Positions 56,264-64,000 of a stretch of DNA of 64,000 bases are shown piece by piece (the stretch's first letter is position 1; every line of letters starts with the position of its first letter). The notes below the pieces were generated by a model. It had not been told where the DNA came from. It did no database searches and saw nothing but the letters and a program-made list of their open reading frames with translations. The position numbers and the translations under genes are program-made. The stretch is from Trema orientale (Eukaryota > Streptophyta > Magnoliopsida > Rosales > Cannabaceae). Location: NCBI GenBank assembly GCA_002914845.1, contig JXTC01000026.1, forward strand, positions 1,537,899-1,601,898, written 5' to 3'.

Positions 56264-58032
56264 TCAGATCAGAACGTTAGGAAGGATATTATTTTACATT
56301 CGACTGGAAAACACGTCACCAGTTGTTGCTTCTGCCGGAGGAAACACTTTCCCATCCATTACCTTCATCTTAGCAGTTTTTATGCAGGTAAGTCTTAAGT
56401 TAACCAGTTTTTTTCCTTTCCCGTTCTTTTTTTTTTTTTTTAAAAAAAAAATTCCCCACTTGGTTAATTTACTAAAAGGTTTTTTAGTATTGGAAACCAT
56501 ATAGACTTTCTTGTACATTAATAACGAGAGAAACAAAAAACTCACACGAAAGTCAAGTACATGATGAAAGAATGCTTCCACTAGAGGCACTACCAAAAAA
56601 GCCATTATATAATTAGGTGCTGTCATTTAGCTCTATAGACCGTGAAACATTGCAGCATCTCCTCTTATCTTTGTCCAGAAAAAGACTTACTTTGTTCTCA
56701 TTATCATCCTTGTCATTAATTATTTTATTGTCATTATCATCGTTATTATTTGCAAGTACTGTGAGTACATCATCTCCTTTATCTTTAACACCTAAGCTAA
56801 ACACTAATTATACCTTTCCTGTAGACATAATATTATGGTTTATACAACGTACTCCAAACAATTCAATCAAATTGGAATTAAGAGTCTTCTTCAATAATGC
56901 ATTAAAAAGTAGAGTTTCTCAAATATTTGAGACATATATTTATGAACAGACTTATATTTTTAATTTATTTGTAAAGTAGTTTTTTTGGCAATACTCGATT
57001 ATACTCAATTACATACTCAACTACGCTCAATACCATACCCGATAATGTAAAAGGACTATCTTACAAAAAGTTTTAAAACTTAGATCTTTGTTCAAAATTT
57101 ACTTTTAAATAGTTCATTTCTCCAAATTTTTCTATACATATTCCTTTAGCTTACCAAATTGCTTAGACTGGTTTAATCAGGATGGAAATTATTGACTTAT
57201 CTAATTGGGTTTACTTACACCAAGTTTGGGGAACTGTTGTGTTTCTTTTGGTTGGTGCAACACTATATAAGGGTATTACAGTGGTAACAGTTCATATAAA
57301 ACTCAGTACTCCCATCAGGCTGCTACTTCATAAAAACTATCCTGAGACAAGAACTGGATATATAAGGTTCCCTGGCTATTACTTTTTCTTTCCTACTTGT
57401 CATTATCAGTATTTTTCATTCTACAATTTTGTTTCACATACCTACTCTGAATAACAATATATCAACAATGAAAATATAAAAAAAAAAAATCTGTTAATTG
57501 AAATTCATGTGTGTGACTTAATTATGCAGACAACAACAGTAAAGTTATATCAAGCATCAGTACTGGCTCTTACATCATTGACTGTCATTATCGCTATCTA
57601 GGTAGAGTGAATTTAGTTGAAAACAAGAACTTAATGATTTGAGATTGTATTATGTAGGGATTTGCGATCTTTGGTATTAAAGTTTATGTTCAAACTGTAG
57701 TCGCACAAAGAAAAGGACCACTTTTTGTGAGTGCTTTTGTATATTTGTCCACTCACTTAGTAGCCATCATGGCACTAATATTCAATCTTGGAGAAGCTTT
57801 ACGCTTGGGAAGGTATTATAGATTAATGGTTATATGCTTTTCATTGGTGAAGCATATATCTCAATAGTCCTGTTTAACTAATTTTGTGTTGTTTTCCACT
57901 TAGGTTTACTGCACTTGAACTCTTTCAGTATTTTACGGGCTATATTGATAATTATCGGACTGTATGCAATTCTATTCGGAAAGAAGAATGATAAGGAAAA
58001 GATTCCAGCATTCTATGTCATAGCAAGATGTG
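56264..58032 (+). pseudogene. WAT1-transporter pseudogene IV
   Basis: Exon 3 remnant at 56264-56387 (PSITFILAVF kept), intron 3 with the shared duplication block (56580-57180), exon 4 from 57181 to about 57450 with a frameshift, and exon 5 from 57530 cut by a stop at 57598-57600. Exon 6 (57658-57812) keeps VVAQRKGP and GEALRLGR; exon 7 starts at 57929 and keeps IIIGLYAILFGKK. Exons 1 and 2 are not seen. The downstream spacer matches that between pseudogene II and the intact gene. Confidence 0.75.
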
Positions 58033-58459
58033 GAAAACAATCCAAAAAAGTAGAAAGAGGCAGATCAGACTATTGGATCATTTATTGTGCTTGTAACCTT
58101 AACAATTAAATTGTATTGTAACATGACAAATTATTGTACTATTTTTGAAAAAAAAGGACAAAAAGGAAAAACAAATTATTTTAATATTCATCCATGTAGG
58201 ATGATCTAATCTGATCCTACTCAACCTGAAGACAAATTATTGAATCAACCTTATCCCAAAAGTAGTCATAATAAACCGACTTAATTATGTAACCTACTTT
58301 TTGTTTCTTTAGTGAACTTGGAACTAAACCATTATATTGGACCAAAAGAATTAGGCACACACTAAAAACCCCCTAATTAATGAGAGTGAATTCCACACTC
58401 TTTTGAAAAGTAAAGCCACTAACTTTCATGAAACAAGTGCTCTTGTTCAGGGAGCTATA

Positions 58460-58788
58460 TTGAGGGAAACTATAGTAATACCTCTCTAATTAACGATCAA
58501 AAAATAGTAATCCCTCTCTATACAAGGAAATTCAACTATAAAAACGCTGTATAGTAAAAGAAATGGAGCAGCAGAGAGAGAGAGTGAGAGGAAAAAGTAA
58601 AAGACAAATGTTAATTGAGGAGGCTATACCATATGTTCTATGTATGTTGTGTAGTACATCTTGGGTGCACGGTATTTTATGGTCTCCAAAGTTTCTCTAA
58701 ACAAAGGCATGAGTCGGTATGTGCTTGTGACGTACGGCTATGCTTTTGGAACTCTAGCAACAGCTCTACTTGCTTTTCTTTTTGAAAG
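58460..58788 (+). pseudogene. WAT1-transporter pseudogene V (promoter and exon 1)
   Basis: The promoter block matches the intact gene, but the TATA box reads TATACAA (58519-58525) and a part of the block is duplicated upstream. The ATG is at 58563. Exon 1 matches to 58788 but carries a net two-base insertion near residue 32, and the donor GT is AT. After 58788 the sequence is unrelated, so the rest of the gene was lost or displaced. Confidence 0.8.
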
Positions 58789-60186
58789 ATTATTTTGGGG
58801 TTTTTCCAATTTTTGGGATTAATCCTAAAACGAGAATTAGTAATAATTAAGCAAGACATAAGCAAGCTTAGTAAAACTACACGTGCCATGGGATAAACGA
58901 CACGTAGTTTGACTAGAGCTACATGTCGTTTGAGCTCTTTTTCACTCATACTCGAACTACAAATCGTTGAAGACTAACTACATGTCACTTGGGGCCGGAC
59001 TACCTACCGTTTTGGGAGTTCCTCTAGCCGAAGCTAAGTTGCATGCCGTTTATACCCCATGTAAGTTACGTGTAGCTTGTGCACAAGCTATCCACTAATG
59101 CTAGATAATTCTAGAGAATTCTAAAAGCCTCCAACTTGCTCATCAAGACCTTGTAGCTAGAATTACTTGTTGTCTGTGTCTTTTTACACTAAGCTAGCTT
59201 AAGCTAACAAGAGTTTGACACCTAATCCTCTTATCTATTAAGATAAAGCTAGCTAATAAGTGCTTGACACCTCTATCCCTTGTTGTAGAAGTCTCCTTGT
59301 TCTATAAGGTATTCTTGGCTGATAAATAGAGTAATACTCTCCTTTGTAAACTAATGAGCATACACTATCTATAACACAATATCTCTCTTATTTTTCTTTA
59401 GCCATGCTCTCTTTCTATCCTTGTTTCTAATCAATTGTGTTTTCAAGCTTCTTTGCTCTCTTGCTCTTGCTTTGTATTCATCCCTAACCTCTATATTATC
59501 ATCACCATCTTTTGTTTCTTTTAGATACATCTTTAATACCACTATAAACACTCTTTTCCCCTTTAACCCGTGGGTATATTGCCACCAACATCACTATTTA
59601 CTTCTCATCTAAAGTCACCAAAACCCCATCTTTTTATCACTACTCGGTTACCTCAATATCAACACTTCCATCACTATCTCGGTTTGTTTGATAATCCGAA
59701 ACTAAATCCCCATCCTTCTCCCTTTTTATTTCCTTATTATTATCACCATTAGCTTCACCTTACTTTTATTTGCATGTATCTTATATAACTTGGTCACTAA
59801 GTCTTTACACTTACACGTGCACACATCTTTAAATATACACCTTTCTATCCTAGCTTTGCATATATACATATATACTTGCATGCATCTTATTGTACTTTAT
59901 TTATATGTGCCTAACTCTTGGTTTACCCGTGACTAGCTCCTAATTATTTGTATTTCATTTTCATACATCCAGAAATATACGTACCCATTTTTGCATGTCC
60001 ATGCATGTGTAAGTCTTGATTGATAAGTCCTTTTAGTGTTGATATTTTTCTAAATATTTATATAGGCTTGACTACTTTTGCATGTCCATTTCCTAAGCCC
60101 GCACTTATTCATTCATATGACCTAGGCCCAATAACTAGTTTCATATCACTTTCTTACTAATCAATTACTTTTATGTCATTTTCTAT
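58789..60186. other. LTR-like or promoter-like DNA with repeated motif
   Basis: About seven diverged copies of ACTACATGTCGTTTG occur between 58877 and 59055, one inverted. Farther on ATAAATAG (59321-59328) could be a TATA box, followed by a CT-rich leader-like stretch. This resembles an LTR U3-R region, but no ends, target duplication or coding part were found. No gene is recognised up to 60186. Confidence 0.4.
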
Positions 60187-63007
60187 TGTGACGTCCCCTG
60201 ATCCCACACACGTACGTATAGATATTCGGTAAGGATATTTAGTAAGATCGGGAGGTGCCACTCGACTTAAACTGATAAAATCGGAGAAAATTAAAACTTT
60301 TAAAACCTTCTGGGAGAAAGGAGAAAAGTTCACTCATAATTATACGTACTCCAATATATACACATATACACCCTCACAAAGTGGGCCTTTCATAAAGTAT
60401 ACAAAATATACACACTCAAAAATAGCTTATCAGGAAACCACAGCGTCAAAAATGCTCATATACACATGCCGCTGTCAGAAAGTCAGCGCTCCTCCTCCAA
60501 ACTCACATATGAGCAGTATCATCTGCAATGTAAGAATATTCGTGAGTATAAAACTCAGTAAGTAACGCATGCAGATGCAGAGTGCACATGGCAGATAACA
60601 GATAATCATATGATTGGGATCCCTGTGTATATTGTATTGCCTGACAAGACTGTGAATCGCATACTGAGCCACTCAGAGAACATATAACATATCATGAGCA
60701 GTATGGAGGTCTCGAGTCCCAAATACATCTCAATCCTCCTCTGTGTACTGCAGAGGTCCACCCCATACCGCCGTCAGAGTGTTCCCGAAGGAACTATATT
60801 GTCCCCGAAAGGATCAGAGTGTTCCCGAAGGAACCATAGTGTCCCCGAAGGAACCATATCACATATTTGGGTGCTGGCCCGCCACACCCTATTCACCAAT
60901 ACTCGTCAGGCAATATAAATATACCATATGTTCATGTCTCGTGCATAGCTGAATGATAAATGTGTATGTACACATATCCACAAATTGCATATCCACATAT
61001 TTCACAGATTCACAGAAACACAGAATTTCTTACATTGCAGGTGTGACGTTACTTACCTCGGTTTCTGGACTTTCAAATCTTTGTCTGTGAAATACTCTTT
61101 ACTCTTGGTACAACTGACATGTCCCTAATTATTTTGAATGATAGAATTATTTGGTTAATGTATATACGATGCTATTTAAATTACGTATTTCAGCTTAGGC
61201 ATAAGACTTCTATAATTAATCCAAATTTGTTTCTCAACAAAGAAAATACAAAATAACATGAATTTACTTATAAAATAGGATGGGAGCAAGGATGCACTTC
61301 TAGTAAATACTAATTCTTATTACCTTTATAAAACTAATGTGCTGGTATTAGAAATGCAGTATAAATTATTTTTCAGTTAACGAAAATAGAACAGTTTCCT
61401 ATATAATTGACAAACATGAGAATAAACAACTATATGCACAAGCTGTTGACTAAACATAGAATTGATAAACATGTTTATTGTTTGCATAAATTGTTATCAA
61501 AACAAATAGTATCATTACAAAATAAACTCATCCAAGAATAAGATAACAAAACAAAACCAGTAAGTAGACAAATCAAGAAGATTATTATTTTCTAAAAATG
61601 TCAAACGTTTACCTATTGATAAGATATTATATATGTATTATAACTACAAGCTTTCTAAGTTTATTATCAATTATAACCTTCAATAATTACAATAAAAAAA
61701 ATGACTAGAACAATAAAACCAAAACACCAAACCACTGTTATACGTTCAATCAAATAACATCATATATTATTTGGCCTAGTCTTCCCTTAATTGCAATTTA
61801 CTTCTATATACAAACGAAAAAGCACAACAAAAAGGAACTAATATATTAAGTTTAATTCTCAATAATCATCATAAGGGACATAACCGATAGAATCAAAAAA
61901 AAAAAATTAAATGGAAGTAAAAACCTTCTTAAGATTTATCACTTATGCTTATATGTTATACAAACAAATACATATATACATACACACTCAAGAATAAGAA
62001 ATTTGGAATCTAACCATGTGTATATTACTAAACAATTATTGAAAATTGAGAAGTAAAAATAAAAGGAATCACCTTATATAGCCTTAGTAACCAAGGTAAA
62101 GCTACGGTTTCAAGATAGATAAGTTATAATGGTTTTTTTTTTTTTTTTTTAATACTTTACTTGGGCCATGGACTGATTTTCTTGCATTAGGAAGATATAT
62201 TAGAGAGAGAGGAATGAGAGGGGAAAGATACATAAGTTGCTGATGCTTAAAGAATTAGCCCACGACTTGATCTTCTTGGTTTGATTTATCTAGAGAAATC
62301 ATGGCCTTACCGACTTAACAATTGTCGGCAGCCACTTGCTATATATATATATATATTTTTATATTATCCCCTTTTAATTACAACAACAAAGGAAGTTTAA
62401 GACAACATTTTTTTTTTTGAAGTACACATGTCATATATAAAACTTATATACTTATATGTACTAATTACTCGAGACTAGATGATAATTGTAAGAAACAATT
62501 TATAGCTACCTATATTAATAACGTAAAGAATTTATTTAAACATATATCAAAAGATAAATTAGTAATTAAGATCAAATGTTAATTGATTAAAATAATAAAA
62601 TGAAATATGTAAAATTAAATGAACACACTACAATAAATATTAATCAATTTAATCATGCTTTTCTAGGTCAATAAAATGCTAAATAAAGATTTTACTAATT
62701 ATATCCAATTGAGTGACTTAAAACACGTCAGGCTTGTACCAGAGATCGTGTTATGAGTATTTTACTGCAAGATTTTACTTAACGAACGATGGTTAGTATT
62801 CACAAAAAAAATAAATAAATAAATAAATATAACCATAAAAATTGTAATAGAAATATTTAAAATTCTCAACACAGCTGCTCTAAAACAATTTATGCTCATC
62901 TAATAATGCACATATAACTTTAAACTAAATGACGTAGATTCATGTTATTATTGACTATTTAATTTTTGTGAGGAATTGGGTTTCATTTAGGAATTTAGGA
63001 TGTCACA
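60187..63007 (-). repeat. gypsy 3' LTR, about 2.8 kb
   Basis: On the plus strand it starts TGTGACGTCC and ends GGATGTCACA, so both ends carry the TGTGAC(A/G)TCC inverted repeat. The complement of the polypurine tract, ACCCTCCCATCC, lies at 63008-63019. The LTR contains short tandem repeats (60778-60860) and many AT-only stretches; no gene is inside it. Confidence 0.85.
60778..60860 (+). repeat. short tandem repeats GTGTTCCCGAAGGAACC in the gypsy LTR
   Basis: Four units of about 19-23 bp share CCCGAA(A)GGA. Two read GTGTTCCCGAAGGAAC and two read TTGTCCCCGAAAGG or GTGTCCCCGAAGGAACC. They alternate in spacing. Confidence 0.85.
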
Positions 63008-63019
63008 ACCCTCCCATCC

Positions 63020-64000
63020 TAATAAAAATTTCGTCCTCGAAATTTGCTTACCAAATAATTCTGGATGTTGACTTCTCATTTCATCCTCCCTTTCCCAGGT
63101 TGCTTCTTCCACAGAATGGCTTTGCCATAGGACTTTTACTAGAAGAATTTTCTTGTTTCTCAATTCTTTTTCTTTTCTATCTAGAATCTGAACAGGACGT
63201 TCGTCATAGTTTAATTTTGGATCCAGCTCTAGTGGCTCCTGGCTAAGAACATGTGATGGATCTGATACATACTTTCTCAGCATAGAAACATGGAAGACGT
63301 TATGCACACCTGATAATTCTAGGGGCAATGCAAGCTTATAGGCGACACTCCTAACTTTCTCGAGGATTTCGTAAGGACCAATAAATCTCGGGCTCAACTT
63401 TCCTTTCTTTCCAAATGTCATTACACCTTTCATAGGGGCCACTTTGAGAAATACTTTATCACCAATAGAAAAATGTACAGGTCGACGTTCTGGATCTGCG
63501 TAAAACTTCTGTCTACTTTGAGCTGCTATCATACGCTTTCTTATTTTCTCAACTGCCCTAGCTGTATCTCTAACAATATCAGGACCCAAATACCGTCGTT
63601 CTCCAACCTCATCCCAGTGAACTGGAGATCTACATTTTCTGCCATACAACACCTCATAAGGTGCAATACCAATCGTTGCTTGAAAGCTGTTATTATAGGA
63701 GAACTCAATCAGTGGCAGGTAATGGTTCTATGATCCCTGAAATTCCATGACACAAGCTCTGAGCATATCTTCCAAGATCTGAATAGTCCTCTCAGCCTGG
63801 CCATCTGTCTGAGGATGAAATGCAGTACTAAATTTTAATTTAGTTCCCAAAGCTCGCTGTACGCTTTCCCAAAACTTTGAAGTAAATCTGGCATCTCTAT
63901 CTGAGATTATAGCAACTGGAATTCCATGAAGTCTAACTATCTCCTTAATATATAATGCAGCAAGTTTGTCCATGGAGTAGGTCATAGAAACTGGAATAAA
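63020..64000 (-). pseudogene. gypsy integrase and chromodomain-like tail, partial
   Basis: Integrase core at 63985-63728: SDRDARFTSKFWESVQ, then FHPQTDGQAERTIQ. After the TAG at 63730-63728 the frame continues through YGRKCRSPVHW (63646-63614), a GPYEILEKV-type GPY/F motif (63382-63356), and a chromodomain-like tail, LVKVLWQSHSVEEATWERED (about 63140-63081). The frame then reads past the polypurine tract into the LTR, ending at 62987. The normal stop appears to be lost by a shift. The protein continues beyond the window. Confidence 0.85.

Larger units (their letters stand above)
60187..64000 (-). mobile_element. Ty3/gypsy chromovirus-like element, 3' part, continues past the right edge
   Basis: A 2.8-kb 3' LTR (60187-63007), a polypurine tract and integrase lie in minus-strand order. 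The remaining pol, gag and 5' LTR must lie beyond 64000. The long LTR and a chromodomain-like tail suggest the Tekay/Del group. An in-frame TAG at 63730-63728 inactivates the polyprotein. Confidence 0.88.

Noticed and set aside
59369-59752. Short frames on both strands near 59.4-59.7 kb
   Set aside because: Composition-driven; no family match and no intact gene structure.
60694-60952. Overlapping plus-strand frames with repeated PEGTI-type peptides
   Set aside because: They come from the tandem repeats in the gypsy LTR; two frames are open at once, which points to the repeat, not a protein.

Overview
The window is nuclear DNA of a higher plant, probably a eudicot. It is AT-rich, its genes have several GT-AG introns, and most of it is plant retrotransposons and small inverted-repeat elements. 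I see no ribosomal RNA, tRNA, organelle or bacterial genes, and I cannot name the species. Two runs of N occur: a single N at 18539 and 352 N at 19873-20224.

Only two genes look intact. The first, on the minus strand at 9855-13122, has six exons and encodes a 455-residue RCC1-repeat protein with a mitochondrial-type N-terminus (RUG3-like). The second, on the plus strand at 46430-48704, has seven exons and encodes a 344-residue WAT1-related (EamA/MtN21) membrane transporter. The transporter is the survivor of a decayed local array. Remnants of four more copies lie at 24.3-25.5 kb, 41.4-45.9 kb, 56.2-58.0 kb and 58.5-58.8 kb. Introns, promoters and intergenic spacers of these copies are still recognisable as segmental duplications.

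Layout. 0.27-6.4 kb: a complete but dead Ty1/copia element with two LTRs. 8.5-9.1 kb: an imperfect foldback element holding two copies of one MITE, each with a perfect 6-bp target duplication. 9.9-13.1 kb: the RCC1 gene. 13.4-17.5 kb: AT-rich intergenic DNA with tandem duplications, a nested set of small transposons and another foldback copy. 17.5-24.0 kb: a 5'-truncated LINE split by a younger copia element (perfect 5-bp target duplication). 24.3-26.0 kb: transporter-array debris and a foldback copy. 29.3-29.5 kb: a 62-bp minisatellite. 29.7-41.0 kb: an 11-kb Sirevirus-like copia element with 1.6-kb LTRs and an env-like region. 41.4-48.7 kb: a transporter pseudogene, then the intact transporter. 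48.7-58.8 kb: foldback DNA, a probable solo LTR, a CACTA-like element and two more transporter pseudogenes. 60.2-64.0 kb: the 3' part of a Ty3/gypsy chromovirus-like element with a 2.8-kb LTR, running off the right edge.

For novelty, the strongest candidates are the foldback family with GTTACTAGT-type core motifs (copies near 8.5, 16.2 and 25.7 kb, a diverged relative near 15.0 kb), the small MITE family with 6-bp target duplications inside it, the Mutator-like MITE carrying an 11-bp minisatellite, and the conserved promoter block shared by the transporter copies. I see no defence-like or operon-like system; the window is a transposon-rich plant locus. Exon models and family names come from reading alone and were not checked against a database.
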